Shown here: piece after piece, positions 47,362 to 56,964 of the stretch | How the letters are laid out: each line of letters begins with the position of its first letter | Position numbering within the stretch: the stretch's first letter is position 1 | From: Pseudomonadota bacterium | GTDB taxonomy: Bacteria > Pseudomonadota > Gammaproteobacteria > Burkholderiales > Gallionellaceae | Reading direction: 5' to 3' | DNA length: 64,000 nt | NCBI GenBank assembly: GCA_021782995.1 | Contig: JAJXUI010000001.1 | Span: forward strand, 1 to 64,000 | Made by a program: the position numbers and the translations under genes | The notes under the pieces: generated by a model | What the model was told of the DNA's origin: nothing | What the model saw: the letters and a program-made list of their open reading frames with translations, nothing else | Database searches by the model: none

Positions 47362-47837
47362 TTACCTGTTTCCTTGAATTTATTGACCTCTGCCGGAGTG
47401 ACCTTCAGCGACTCCATTTTATCTACAGCCTTGAAATCTGTTTTGGTATCGCCCTCGCGGGAATTTTCATCGTTGGTCAGGCCTCTTGCTGCCGCCGCGC
47501 TGGTGAAAGAGGAAGCGCGACGTCTGGCGCTCGGTGCAATTTCCTGTGTTTCGTCGGCCTTGATGACGCCTTGCCTTTCCAGGGGGGGCTGGCTGGATAC
47601 CAGATAAGCCGAAATGTATCCTTCCTTGCCGTCCACCTTGATTTTCAGCCAGTTGCCTTCTTTGGCGGTAGAGGTAAGAGCTTGTCCCTTGGCGACTTTG
47701 GCAATCACCTTGGCACCGAATGATGCGCCTGAGCGGACGGTTGCATTGTTACTTTGAACATAATAAGTCGATTCCTCTGCATATGCAGATCCTGCCAGAA
47801 GCAGGGTGCCAACAACAGCCAGTATCAGTTTTTTCAT
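47358..47837 (-). CDS. Exported SH3b-domain protein
   Basis: This 159-residue protein begins MKKLILAVVGTLLLAGSAYA, a signal peptide, followed by a bacterial SH3 domain (TYYVQSNNATVRSGASFGAKVIAKVAKGQALTSTAKEGNWLKIKVDGKEGYISAYLV, about 25-85). The second half is low-complexity and charged. GGAGG five bases upstream fixes the start at 47837. SH3b domains often bind peptidoglycan or partner proteins. Its overlap with the M48 gene suggests that the two act together at the cell envelope. Confidence 0.82.
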   Translation of the reverse strand: MKKLILAVVGTLLLAGSAYAEESTYYVQSNNATVRSGASFGAKVIAKVAKGQALTSTAKEGNWLKIKVDGKEGYISAYLVSSQPPLERQGVIKADETQEIAPSARRRASSFTSAAAARGLTNDENSREGDTKTDFKAVDKMESLKVTPAEVNKFKETGK

Positions 47838-47885
47838 GATGACCTCCATCAGATGATTTCCCCAAGCAAAATTTGTAGGATGGGC

Positions 47886-49823
47886 TCAGCTAATAGACTG
47901 ATTTATTGTGTAGATATCAACTGCCTGTTCCCGGCCCTTGACGGTCACATTTCCTATTAGCTTGCAGTCGATCTTATCCTTGATTTTGTTATAAGTGTAC
48001 TCCGAAAAAAGCAGGGGTGTCTTGTACTCCTTGGTAATGCTTTCCAGCCTTGAAGACAGGTTTACCGCATCCCCGACCACGGTGTAGTTCATTTTTTTGT
48101 CTGACCCGATATTGCCGATGGTAGCCATGCCGGTATTGATGCCGATGCCGATATGGATCTCATGGCTGAAGCCTTTTTCCTTCAGGATCTGGTTAACCTC
48201 CTTGAGTCCTTCCATCATTTCCTTGCCGGCCAGTACCGCATCCTCGGCATGGCTTTCGGATTTTACCGGCGCCCCCCAGAAGGCCATGATCGCATCGCCT
48301 ATGTATTTGTCAATTGTACCGTTGTGCTTGAGTATGATGTCGGCCATCACCTTGAAGTGCACATTGAGCATCTCAACAATTTTTTCAGGTTCTGTCGTTT
48401 CCGACATGGTGGTAAAACCGCGGATATCGGAGAACAGCACGGTAATTTCCACTTTCTGGCCGGTGCTCGATTTCATGTACTCCTGATAGTTATGCAGGAC
48501 TTCATTCAACACATCCTTGGACACGTATTGCGAGAATAGCTGCGAAACCATGCGTTTTTCAGCGCCTTCGGTGAAAGTGATGTAGGCGAAGGAGGTAAAA
48601 GCGGTGACCAGGGTTGCAAAGATGAAGGGCACCATTTCAACCTGCGCATTCAGGTTGAAGGAAATGAATGCCATGCCGACATAGGCGACCAGTGCGGATA
48701 CCGGGATCAGGATGCGGTTCTGCAGCTTGCTGGAATACATGACGGACCAGGTAGTCAGCAGGACTGCAAGCAGGATGGACAGAACGGTAAATGACTTGGC
48801 AGGCGGTTTCATGAAGTCGTTCTTGAGGTAATTGCTGGCCTGGAAGGCATGCAGGAAAACGCCCGGCGCACTTGCACTCATCGGGATGGGCTTGAGATCA
48901 GCCGTGCCGATGGCGCTGGTGCCGACAAATACGATGCTATCCTTGAATGTGTCGGGGGAAATCAGCAGGTGTTCTACATCTCCCTGCCGGATCTGTTGCA
49001 GGGATTTGAAAATGCCGCTGATCGAGTAAGTATCAATATGGTCCATACCATACATGTTGATCAGGTTCCTGCCGCTGCTATCGAGCGGAATGGTGCGGTC
49101 GCTGATTTTCAGTTCATGTTCGCTGATGCTGACAGGTGTGTCGTGATCCATGAAAGGCGCCAGTCCCAGAACCGGGAAATATTTTCCCTGATATTCGCGC
49201 AAAGGAATGGTTCTGCGCAGATAACCATCGCTGTCTGGCTTGAACTCTACCACTGCCATACCCTTTGCGGCGTCTGCAAGGTGCGGTATAGGTAGCGCAA
49301 AATCATTGTTGGCAGTGCCTGCTCTGACTGGCAATTCACCTTTGACATTACCGAGGGCAAACCGTTTGGCAAAGTCTTCCGGTAGTGCAGGTGGGACATG
49401 ATTACTGCCGTCATCCAGATCTTCATGCTTGAGCAGCATGCTGTGATAGACATTTTGTGATGCCCTGGTGGCGGATATCAGGACCTTGTCGTTGTTCTTG
49501 TTGATCTTGTCCTGCTCTATGAACAGGATATCAAACAGTACGGCACGCGCGCCGGCAATTGACAGGTAATCCAGCAGGTCTCCCCAGATCGCACGAGGCC
49601 AGGGCCACCTGCCTGCAATATTGTTCAGCGCCTGCAGCGAAGCCTCGTCCACCAGGATGACTTTGACTCTTGGGTCTGCAATTTTTCCCGAGCGGAACAT
49701 TCTGGCCTGGGCATCATGCAGATAGTATTCCGGCTTCTCGAAAATGTTGAGCCGGTAAGCAATGAGCGTGACGAGAATGATGGCGAGTGATACAAGGACT
49801 GAAACAATGGTCTTGTTTTTCAT
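47886..49823 (-). CDS. CHASE2-domain adenylate cyclase
   Basis: This 645-residue protein has an N-terminal span, a periplasmic CHASE2 sensor (about 30-330, with VKVILVDEASLQALN and AVLFDILF), three spans (about 335-415) and a class III cyclase domain (about 445-640). Metal Asp residues are in LFSDIRGFT and KYIGDAIMAFWG, the adenine-selecting Lys in TIDKYIGD, and VVGDAVNLSSRLE holds the Asp and transition-state Arg. It should make cAMP in response to an envelope signal. It is 48 bases before the SH3 gene. Confidence 0.92.
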   Translation of the reverse strand: MKNKTIVSVLVSLAIILVTLIAYRLNIFEKPEYYLHDAQARMFRSGKIADPRVKVILVDEASLQALNNIAGRWPWPRAIWGDLLDYLSIAGARAVLFDILFIEQDKINKNNDKVLISATRASQNVYHSMLLKHEDLDDGSNHVPPALPEDFAKRFALGNVKGELPVRAGTANNDFALPIPHLADAAKGMAVVEFKPDSDGYLRRTIPLREYQGKYFPVLGLAPFMDHDTPVSISEHELKISDRTIPLDSSGRNLINMYGMDHIDTYSISGIFKSLQQIRQGDVEHLLISPDTFKDSIVFVGTSAIGTADLKPIPMSASAPGVFLHAFQASNYLKNDFMKPPAKSFTVLSILLAVLLTTWSVMYSSKLQNRILIPVSALVAYVGMAFISFNLNAQVEMVPFIFATLVTAFTSFAYITFTEGAEKRMVSQLFSQYVSKDVLNEVLHNYQEYMKSSTGQKVEITVLFSDIRGFTTMSETTEPEKIVEMLNVHFKVMADIILKHNGTIDKYIGDAIMAFWGAPVKSESHAEDAVLAGKEMMEGLKEVNQILKEKGFSHEIHIGIGINTGMATIGNIGSDKKMNYTVVGDAVNLSSRLESITKEYKTPLLFSEYTYNKIKDKIDCKLIGNVTVKGREQAVDIYTINQSIS

Positions 49824-49988
49824 GGTTTTCCCTCAGTTTCCCCTGAATCGTACTCGATATTTTTTGCTGGTGTAAAGCTGATAATTCAGTAGGGACAGTG
49901 AATGCTCATGCAGTGTGGCGGTTCGTGGCTGTGAATAGGCAGGCACGGGAAATTTCGGGTTGAGAGGAGAGTCTGGCATGCAGTTTGG

Positions 49989-50189
49989 TCAGATGCCTAT
50001 CAAGGACAAGACCAGCAAGGCAAGTGTGACCAGTGCAATGACGATCAACTCCGGCCTGATGTACGGATTCCTTCTGGTGTCGACCTCTTGCTGATCCAGG
50101 ATATGCGGCCTGCGTGAGGAACGGCGCTCTTTCTGCATGCCGGATTTGTTGTGTTCCTGTCGGGAGGTAGCTGGTTCGTCAGAGGCCAT
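49989..50189 (-). CDS. Small C-terminally anchored membrane protein
   Basis: This 66-residue protein has a polar, basic N-terminal half (SRQEHNKSGMQKERRSSRRPH) and one hydrophobic span at the end (ELIVIALVTLALLVLSLIGI). It may be tail-anchored in the inner membrane. Function unknown. It stands upstream of, and on the same strand as, the CHASE2 cyclase, 166 bases away. Confidence 0.5.
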   Translation of the reverse strand: MASDEPATSRQEHNKSGMQKERRSSRRPHILDQQEVDTRRNPYIRPELIVIALVTLALLVLSLIGI

Positions 50190-50361
50190 GGTGTGTCTTT
50201 CTTTTGCTGGCTGAAAGTATGTATCGATGTGACACCTGATGCAAGTGCCCGGACTGCAAATTGCTTCAGTGTATACCCGGAGGCAAGGATGAACGCAGGA
50301 CTGGAGTCACAGGCGCCGGTGGCGTCAGGTGCTATTGTTCAGCCGCGACAGTCGGGTGGAT

Positions 50362-50787
50362 TCAGGCAGTTTCCGGCGGCAGCGTGGCGATCAGTTCTGC
50401 GACCTCGGCAGCGTCCAGATCCAGTCCAATTTCATGTGCAGGATTGAGCGAAATATTGATCGGGCCTTGCAGTCGGCGCAGAACCTGGCTGAACTGGGTC
50501 AGCAGGCCGTCCTTGAAATCAGGAAGCTCCGCGACAAATTCGCGTGCGAGCACCTGGCTGGTAAACAGGATCAGCACCTCATCTCCCTCTTCGTCTTCGA
50601 CGACCAGGGGTTGCACCCGGCCTGAGGGCTGAAGTTTATCTGTTGTGCCGGTTTCGTCTTTCACAGGCATGAAAACCTGTGCACCCATCAGATATTTCAT
50701 GAAAAATTCGACAGGTGCTTTTCCGGCCAGCGTATCTGCCAGTTTTTGTTCCAGGATATTCTGGATTTCAGAGTCTGAAGCGGGCAT
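50362..50787 (-). CDS. SseB-like protein
   Basis: This 141-residue soluble protein has the pattern of the SseB N-terminal domain family: LEQKLADTLAGKAPVEFFMKYLMGAQVFMPV ... QPLVVEDEEGDEVLILFTSQVLAREFV. Members are found widely outside secretion systems and their role is uncertain. The ATG at 50787 is chosen over a GTG one codon earlier. It follows the Nudix gene by seven bases, in the bamD-Nudix-SseB group. Confidence 0.65.
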   Translation of the reverse strand: MPASDSEIQNILEQKLADTLAGKAPVEFFMKYLMGAQVFMPVKDETGTTDKLQPSGRVQPLVVEDEEGDEVLILFTSQVLAREFVAELPDFKDGLLTQFSQVLRRLQGPINISLNPAHEIGLDLDAAEVAELIATLPPETA

Positions 50788-50794
50788 CACATAC

Positions 50795-51346
50795 TCAGGG
50801 TTTGTTGTTCATCGGCGCAAGCAGGTCGCCCATGTGCATCTGGAAGCGGCCAGCCAGCCTGTCGGCGAAGTAGTCCTTCAAGGTCATGCTTACCGCGCGG
50901 AAAGCCAGCTGATCCCAAGGAATTTCATGTTCATGAAACAGCGCAACTTCAAGGCTTTCCGTACCGGGGAAAAACTCAAGGTCAAGCAAGCGCGCGCGAA
51001 ACAGCAGGTAGACCTGGTTGATGTACGGGATGTTGAACATGGAATACAGTTCGCCCACCTGAATGCTGGCATTGGCCTCTTCCCGGGTTTCGCGGGCGGC
51101 AGCTTCGGGCGTGGTTTCTCCGTTTTCCATGAACCCGGCAGGCAGGGTCCATAAGCCAATACGCGGTTCGATTGCGCGTTTGCAAAGCAGGATGCGGCCA
51201 TCCTCCCACTCAGGTATGGCCCCGACGATCATTTTGGGGTTCTGGTAATGGATGGTTGCGCAGGCAGTGCAGACATGGCGCTCCCGATTGTCATCGGGCG
51301 GTTGTTTCAATTCGACAGGTGCGCCGCATTCCGGACAGAATTTCAT
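50795..51346 (-). CDS. Nudix hydrolase with N-terminal zinc ribbon
   Basis: This 183-residue protein opens with a zinc ribbon (CPECGAP ... HVCTACATIHYQNPK, four Cys) as in NudC-like proteins, followed by a Nudix box in LPAGFMENGETTPEAAARETREEANASI. In the box the Gly after the Glu pair is Asn (EEANA), a departure from the consensus. The substrate is unknown, probably a nucleotide diphosphate derivative. GGAGA four bases upstream supports the start. It lies 12 bases after bamD. Confidence 0.85.
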   Translation of the reverse strand: MKFCPECGAPVELKQPPDDNRERHVCTACATIHYQNPKMIVGAIPEWEDGRILLCKRAIEPRIGLWTLPAGFMENGETTPEAAARETREEANASIQVGELYSMFNIPYINQVYLLFRARLLDLEFFPGTESLEVALFHEHEIPWDQLAFRAVSMTLKDYFADRLAGRFQMHMGDLLAPMNNKP

Positions 51347-51358
51347 GTCATCTCCGAT

Positions 51359-52144
51359 CTACAGCCAGAACCGCCACCAGCTCTTTTCCCCGATCCGCTC
51401 GCTGCTGATCGATGGCCTGATGCCATCCTTGGCGATATTCATATCCAGTACCTTTTGCGTGTCGTCGCGCAGGTCTGCCATGCCCATGGCATCATAGGAC
51501 AGGATCATGATCTGCAGAGCATCGCGCGACTCATGTGTTTGCGGGAATTCCTTCAGCACGGTATTGGCGCGATTGATCGCCGCGACATAGGCCTTGCGAC
51601 GCAAGTAATACGCTGCGATATTAATGTCCGACCTGGCCAGCGAATTGATCAGGAACTGCATGCGCAGTTTGGCATCGGCTGTATATTTGCTGTCCGGATA
51701 GCGGGTTGCCAGTTCACGGAAAGCGTCAAACGAGTCTCGCAGGGTTTGCGGGTCGCGATCGGCAGGATCCTGCTTTGTCATCCTGCTGAAAAAACCGTTG
51801 TTGTCGTTGAAATTGACCAGCCCCTTCAGATAAAGCATGTAATCCAGATTGTCGCTGTTCGGAAATTGCTTGATGAACCGGTCGATGGCCGACAGCGCAG
51901 CATCGGGTTCATTCTGCTTGTAGTTGGCATAGGCAATTTCCATCAGCGCCTGTTGCGCATATCGTCCGTAGGGATAGCGTGACTGCAGGGTTTCCAGCAG
52001 CTTGACCGCTTTTTCATAGTTATGGTCGTCCAGTTCGGCCTTGGCCTCATTGTAAAGCTCGTTTGCAGGGCGCAAATCCTGTTTGGGCGTTGAGCTGCAG
52101 GAGATTAGCGAGAGCGCAATGAAAATGGATAGAATATAACGCAT
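51359..52144 (-). CDS. bamD: Outer-membrane assembly lipoprotein BamD
   Basis: This 261-residue lipoprotein has a lipobox LISC (Cys16) and TPR-like helices: ANELYNEAKAELDDHNYEKAVKLLETLQSRYPYGRYAQQALMEIAYANYKQNEPDAALSAIDRFIKQFP. It is the BAM complex partner of BamA. Its ATG shares two bases with the divergent rluD ATG in a CATG, so neither gene has a leader free of the other's coding sequence. Confidence 0.94.
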   Translation of the reverse strand: MRYILSIFIALSLISCSSTPKQDLRPANELYNEAKAELDDHNYEKAVKLLETLQSRYPYGRYAQQALMEIAYANYKQNEPDAALSAIDRFIKQFPNSDNLDYMLYLKGLVNFNDNNGFFSRMTKQDPADRDPQTLRDSFDAFRELATRYPDSKYTADAKLRMQFLINSLARSDINIAAYYLRRKAYVAAINRANTVLKEFPQTHESRDALQIMILSYDAMGMADLRDDTQKVLDMNIAKDGIRPSISSERIGEKSWWRFWL

Positions 52145-53183
52145 GACTGAAATCAGAAATTTACCCGAAGATTATACCGTAAACCCGGATGAGCTGGACA
52201 CCGAACTCCCTGAGCCGGGTACGGTTTTGCCGGTTCAGCTGATTATTCCTGAAGAATATGGTGCGATGCGGCTGGATCAGGCGCTGGCCAGGCTGTTGCC
52301 GGAATATTCACGCAGCCGGCTGCAGTCCTGGATAGAAGCCGGCCTCGTCAGCATTAATGGCAAGGCGACGACTTCCATCAAGCAGAAAATATGGGAGGGG
52401 GAGCGGGTGGCGCTGACGCCGCAGCGTGATCCTGCCGACATGCCTTATTCCGCAGAAGATATTCCGCTTGAAATCGTCCATGAGGATGATGCCATCCTCA
52501 TCATCAACAAGCCGGTGGGGCTGGTGGTGCATCCCGGCAGCGGCAATTGGAGTGGCACCTTGCTGAATGCTTTGCTGCACCATGCACCGCAACTGGCCGA
52601 AGTGCCGCGCGCCGGCATTGTGCATCGGCTGGACAAGGATACCAGCGGTCTGCTGGTGGTGGCGAAGACACTGGTTGCGCAAACCGATCTGGTGCGCCAG
52701 TTGCAGGCGCGTAGCGTCAGCCGGGAATATCTGGCGCTGGTCTATGGTGAAGTCACCCGAAACGGCACTGTGGAAGCGCCGATAGACCGCCATCCGACAC
52801 AGCGCACGAAAATGGCCGTGGTGGCGGGTGGCAAGACTGCAATCACGCATTACGCGGTACAAGAGGCGTTTCCGGGATGCACCCTGTTGCGTTGCAAGCT
52901 GGAAACCGGACGTACCCACCAGATACGTGTCCATATGGCCTCTATCCAGCATCCGCTGGTGGGTGACCGTTTGTATCTGCGCGGTGCGCAAAAATGTGCG
53001 ACTTACCTGCGCGAGATGCTGGGCAGTTTCCCGCGGCAGGCATTGCATGCCGAACGCCTGGGTCTGCAGCATCCGCAGTCGGGAGAATGGATGAGCTGGC
53101 AAGTGGAAATGCCGCAGGACATGCAGCAGCTGCTTGCCGATGTCAGAATAAAAGTTTCATATAATCAAGGTATTGAAAATTGA
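52143..53183 (+). CDS. rluD: 23S rRNA pseudouridine synthase RluD
   Basis: This 346-residue protein has an acidic leader of about 40 residues, an S4 RNA-binding domain (MRLDQALARLLPEYSRSRLQSWIEAGLVSINGK, about 42-75) and the RluA-type catalytic domain with HRLDKDTSGL (161-170, catalytic Asp164). It makes pseudouridines in helix 69 of 23S rRNA. It is divergent from bamD with interlocked starts and has no recognisable ribosome site. Its stop codon overlaps the TTG start of pgeF. Confidence 0.93.
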   Translation: MTEIRNLPEDYTVNPDELDTELPEPGTVLPVQLIIPEEYGAMRLDQALARLLPEYSRSRLQSWIEAGLVSINGKATTSIKQKIWEGERVALTPQRDPADMPYSAEDIPLEIVHEDDAILIINKPVGLVVHPGSGNWSGTLLNALLHHAPQLAEVPRAGIVHRLDKDTSGLLVVAKTLVAQTDLVRQLQARSVSREYLALVYGEVTRNGTVEAPIDRHPTQRTKMAVVAGGKTAITHYAVQEAFPGCTLLRCKLETGRTHQIRVHMASIQHPLVGDRLYLRGAQKCATYLREMLGSFPRQALHAERLGLQHPQSGEWMSWQVEMPQDMQQLLADVRIKVSYNQGIEN

Positions 53184-53920
53184 GCCTGCTTGAACATTGC
53201 CTGATTCCGGACTGGCCGGCACCGCCTGCAGTTCATGCCTTGCAAACCACGCGACGGGGCGGATTGAGCGCTTCGCCTTTTGACAGCCTGAACCTGGGCT
53301 GCCATGTCGGTGATGATGTGCTTGTCGTGAACCGCAACCGCATGTTGCTGGCGCCCTTGATGCCCAGCGAGCCGGTATGGCTGAACCAGGTGCACGGAAT
53401 TGAGGTGGTCAATGCCGGAGTTGCGGGTTGCCTGCCACAGGGCGATGCCAGCATGACGACCCGACGCAATGCAGTCTGTGTGGTGATGACAGCTGATTGC
53501 CTGCCAATATTGTTGTGCGATGCAGCGGGCAGTGTGGTGGCCGCGGTGCATGCCGGCTGGCGCGGCTTGTGTGAGGGCGTGATCGAAGCTGCCGTGCACA
53601 GGATGCAGGTGCCGCCCGCAACCCTGATGGCCTGGCTGGGCCCTGCCATAGGGCCTTCGGCATTTGAAGTGGGCGGAGAAGTTCGCGAAGCCTTCGTGCG
53701 CCATGATACGCGCGCGGCAGCAGCCTTTGTTGCGGGCATGCCGGGCAAATGGCTGGCAGATATTTTTGAGCTTGCGAGGCAGCGGCTGCATGCTGCCGGC
53801 ATACATCACATATACGGTGGCGGGGTTTGTACTTACAGCGATCCGGCCCGCTATTACTCCTATCGTCGTGATGGCAGCACCGGACGCATGGGTACCTTCA
53901 TCTGGTTATCCGCGAGCTGA
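53180..53920 (+). CDS. pgeF: Peptidoglycan editing factor PgeF (multicopper-oxidase-fold, YfiH type)
   Basis: This 246-residue protein starts with TTG on the rluD stop (TTGA). It has the zinc-site residues of the family: LNQVHGIEVV, MTADCLPILLCD, AAVHAGWRGLCEGVIE and GPAIGPSAFEVG. Members remove L-serine wrongly added to UDP-MurNAc peptides and show purine nucleoside activity. The rluD-pgeF order is conserved widely. Confidence 0.9.
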   Translation: MSLLEHCLIPDWPAPPAVHALQTTRRGGLSASPFDSLNLGCHVGDDVLVVNRNRMLLAPLMPSEPVWLNQVHGIEVVNAGVAGCLPQGDASMTTRRNAVCVVMTADCLPILLCDAAGSVVAAVHAGWRGLCEGVIEAAVHRMQVPPATLMAWLGPAIGPSAFEVGGEVREAFVRHDTRAAAAFVAGMPGKWLADIFELARQRLHAAGIHHIYGGGVCTYSDPARYYSYRRDGSTGRMGTFIWLSAS

Positions 53921-53996
53921 ATGCGGTTTTGCATTGGGCGGATTGGGTGGATAATCTTTCTGACCATGATTGATTGGCTGTCATACAGGATCGCGA

Positions 53997-56894
53997 ATGA
54001 AAGCATATACTGCCCCGGCAAGCTTGATGGACCAGGAAATCACCCCGGAAGTCTTGCGGGAAAAATATTGCAAGGCAGGCGAAACCACTGCACATGATGT
54101 GCGTGTGCGTGTTGCGCGCGGCCTTGCCTCCATTGAAAAAGATCCGGCACATTGGGAAAAGGAATTCCTGTGGGCGCTGGAAAACGGATTCATTCCCGGC
54201 GGGCGCATCAATTCCGCGGCCGGCACGCATCTTCAGGCCACGCTGATCAATTGTTTCGTGCAACCTGTGGGCGATGCCATCAGCGGCATGACAGACGGCA
54301 AGCCCGGCATTTACGATGCGTTGCAGCAGGCGGCAGAAACCATGCGCCGCGGCGGTGGCGTGGGCTACGATTTTTCCGATATTCGTCCCAGGGATGCGCT
54401 GGTAAAGGGCACCAACAGCCGTGCCAGCGGACCGGTGTCCTACATGCGTGTATTTGATCGCTCGTGTGAAACCGTGGAGTCGGCAGGTGCCAGGCGCGGT
54501 GCACAGATGGGTGTGCTGCGCTGCGATCATCCGGAAATCGAAACTTTCATCCACGCCAAGGATAGCGGCGACCTGCGCAACTTCAACATCTCGGTGGCTG
54601 TGACGGATGCCTTCATGCGCGCGGTGGAGAAAGATGCCGAGTGGGAACTGGTGCACAAGGCCAGCCCTGCGCAGAATCTGCTGGAAGCCGGTGCATATCA
54701 GCGCGCAGATGGTAAATGGGTGTACCGCAAGATACGCGCGCGCGAACTGTGGCAGCAGATCATGCAATCCACCTACGACCATGCCGAGCCCGGTGTGCTG
54801 TTCATCGATAAAATCAATAGTGATAACAATCTTGCCTATATCGAGAATATCGAGGCGACCAATCCTTGTGGTGAACAGCCATTGCCAAGCTATGGTTGCT
54901 GCGACCTTGGCAGTGTGAACCTGAGCCAGTTCGTGCTCACTCCCTTTTCCAAGTCTGCAGAGTTCGATTACATCAACTTTGGCAAGGTGGTGGCACTGGC
55001 GGCGCGCATGCTGGATAACGTGCTGGATGTCACCGTGTGGCCTTTATCAGAACAGCAAGCTGAAGCGCAAGCAAAACGCCGGATTGGCATTGGCTTTACC
55101 GGCCTCGGTGATGCGCTGGCGATGCTGTGCCTGAAATACAACAGCGAAGCCGGGCGCAAACTGGCGGCAAAAATTGCCGAAGCGATGCGCGATACTGCCT
55201 ATGCGGCGTCGGTAGAGTTGGCCATCGAGAAAGGCGCTTTCCCATTATTGAACAAGGAAAAATATCTGGCCGCGCCGAGTTTTGCTTCGCGCCTGCCAGT
55301 CAGTCTGCAGGTCAGCATACGCCGCAATGGCATCCGCAACAGCCATCTGTTGTCGATTGCGCCTACCGGCACCATCAGCCTGGCGTTCGCCGACAATGCC
55401 AGTAACGGCATCGAGCCGCCGTTCTCGTGGTTCTACACGCGCAACAAGCGCATGCCGGATGGCAGCAAGAAAGCCATCCAGGTGGAGGACCATGCCTGGC
55501 GCCTGTACAGGCATCTGGGGGGTGACATTGCAAAACTGCCGGATTATTTTGTCACGGCGCTGGAGATGTCAGCAATTGATCATATGGCGATGTCGGCTGC
55601 AGTGCAGCCTTTTGTCGATACTGCGATCAGCAAGACCGTGAATGTGCCGGCGGATTATCCTTTCGAGCAGTTTGAAAATCTTTATCTGGAAGCGTGGAAG
55701 CATGGCCTCAAAGGCATCACCACCTATCGACCGAATGCAATACTGGGGGCGGTACTGGAAGTCACACCGCTGCCGTCAACCGAACAGAAGCCAAGCAGGG
55801 AATCGCCGCAGTCATCCAATTGGAATAACCTGGACCAGCATGAGCAGGACAGGCGCGTGGTGCTGGACAAGATGCCGACACCCGCACTGGCGAGTTTGAG
55901 ATGGCCGGGTCGCCCGGACCAGCCATTCGGCAGCGATGGCTGGTCTTACATGATCGAGCACCCGCATGGCAGTTTCGCGGTGTTCATCAGCCATATACAA
56001 AATGGTATCGCACAGCCATTCGAAGTGTGGGTGAATGGGGCGGAGCAGCCGCGCGGCCTGGGTGCGGTGGCAAAAACACTGTCGATGGACATGCGTGCTG
56101 AAGACAGGGGCTGGATGGACATGAAGCTCTCGGTACTGGAAAAGGCGGCCGGTGACGATGCCTTCATGATGCCGTTTCCGCCGCATGGGGAAAAAGTGCG
56201 CATGCCCAGCCTCGTCTCAGGCTTCGCGAGAATCGTGCGTTATCGCTACGAACAGCTTGATGCGTTGAAGATGCAGCCCGGCGAACCCACGCCAGTGCTG
56301 GATGCGATGTTTTCGCGCAAGGAACCCAAGGCCAGCCCGGATGGCACGATGAGCTGGACAGTGGATGTACTGAACGTTGCCGCGGGTGATGATTTCGTGC
56401 TGGGCCTGAAAGAGCTGGTGTTGCCGGATGGTCAGCGTCGGCCGTACTCGATCTGGCTCGCCGGTGAATATCCGCGTGCACTGGATGGCCTGTGCAAATT
56501 GCTCAGCCTGGACATGCGCGTAATCGATCCGGCCTGGATAGGCATGAAGCTCAGGAAACTGCTGAATTTTGCAGAGCCATTGGGCGATTTCATCGCGCGC
56601 ATCCCGGGCAGCGAGAAGTCGCAAACCTGGCCTTCCACCGTGGCCTATGTCGCCAGGCTGGTCATCCATCGCTATGCCATGCTGGGCCTGCTGAATGAAG
56701 CAGGCCATCCGCTCAATGAACGCGGCATCCTTTCCGCGCCGCAAGACAAGGCATCGCGGGAACATCATCGGCGCCAGTCCGATTCGGTTCTGATGTCCGG
56801 CAAGAAGTGCGAAGAATGCGGCAACCGCACGGTGATCAGGAAGGATGGTTGTGATTTCTGCACCTCATGCGGTGCAACAGGAGCCTGTGGCTGA
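53997..56894 (+). CDS. nrdJ: Class II (adenosylcobalamin) ribonucleotide reductase
   Basis: This 965-residue protein has [13 protein letters not shown] (about residue 85, first redox Cys), [38 protein letters not shown] (about 288, catalytic Cys) and [22 protein letters not shown]. It makes deoxynucleotides with a B12 radical, without oxygen. The C-terminal third has two related TSCPD-like repeats (about 640-750 and 780-890; compare [19 protein letters not shown] with [19 protein letters not shown]). The end, CEECGNRT ... [14 protein letters not shown], is a zinc-ribbon-like redox tail. The start at 53997 has AGGA six bases upstream. Confidence 0.93.
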   Translation: MKAYTAPASLMDQEITPEVLREKYCKAGETTAHDVRVRVARGLASIEKDPAHWEKEFLWALENGFIPGGRINSAAGTHLQATLINCFVQPVGDAISGMTDGKPGIYDALQQAAETMRRGGGVGYDFSDIRPRDALVKGTNSRASGPVSYMRVFDRSCETVESAGARRGAQMGVLRCDHPEIETFIHAKDSGDLRNFNISVAVTDAFMRAVEKDAEWELVHKASPAQNLLEAGAYQRADGKWVYRKIRARELWQQIMQSTYDHAEPGVLFIDKINSDNNLAYIENIEATNPCGEQPLPSYGCCDLGSVNLSQFVLTPFSKSAEFDYINFGKVVALAARMLDNVLDVTVWPLSEQQAEAQAKRRIGIGFTGLGDALAMLCLKYNSEAGRKLAAKIAEAMRDTAYAASVELAIEKGAFPLLNKEKYLAAPSFASRLPVSLQVSIRRNGIRNSHLLSIAPTGTISLAFADNASNGIEPPFSWFYTRNKRMPDGSKKAIQVEDHAWRLYRHLGGDIAKLPDYFVTALEMSAIDHMAMSAAVQPFVDTAISKTVNVPADYPFEQFENLYLEAWKHGLKGITTYRPNAILGAVLEVTPLPSTEQKPSRESPQSSNWNNLDQHEQDRRVVLDKMPTPALASLRWPGRPDQPFGSDGWSYMIEHPHGSFAVFISHIQNGIAQPFEVWVNGAEQPRGLGAVAKTLSMDMRAEDRGWMDMKLSVLEKAAGDDAFMMPFPPHGEKVRMPSLVSGFARIVRYRYEQLDALKMQPGEPTPVLDAMFSRKEPKASPDGTMSWTVDVLNVAAGDDFVLGLKELVLPDGQRRPYSIWLAGEYPRALDGLCKLLSLDMRVIDPAWIGMKLRKLLNFAEPLGDFIARIPGSEKSQTWPSTVAYVARLVIHRYAMLGLLNEAGHPLNERGILSAPQDKASREHHRRQSDSVLMSGKKCEECGNRTVIRKDGCDFCTSCGATGACG

Positions 56895-56964
56895 TGAAGC
56901 AGATTTTCATATCGATCAGGTTGCAGGCATTTAGCTGGGTGTTTCAAATGAATGGCGTGGGCGG

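Noticed and set aside
50289-50447. 52-codon plus-strand frame with a good GGAGG site
   Set aside because: Its second half is antisense to the SseB-like gene, and the composition (Pro, Arg, Gln) looks random; the ribosome site alone is not enough.
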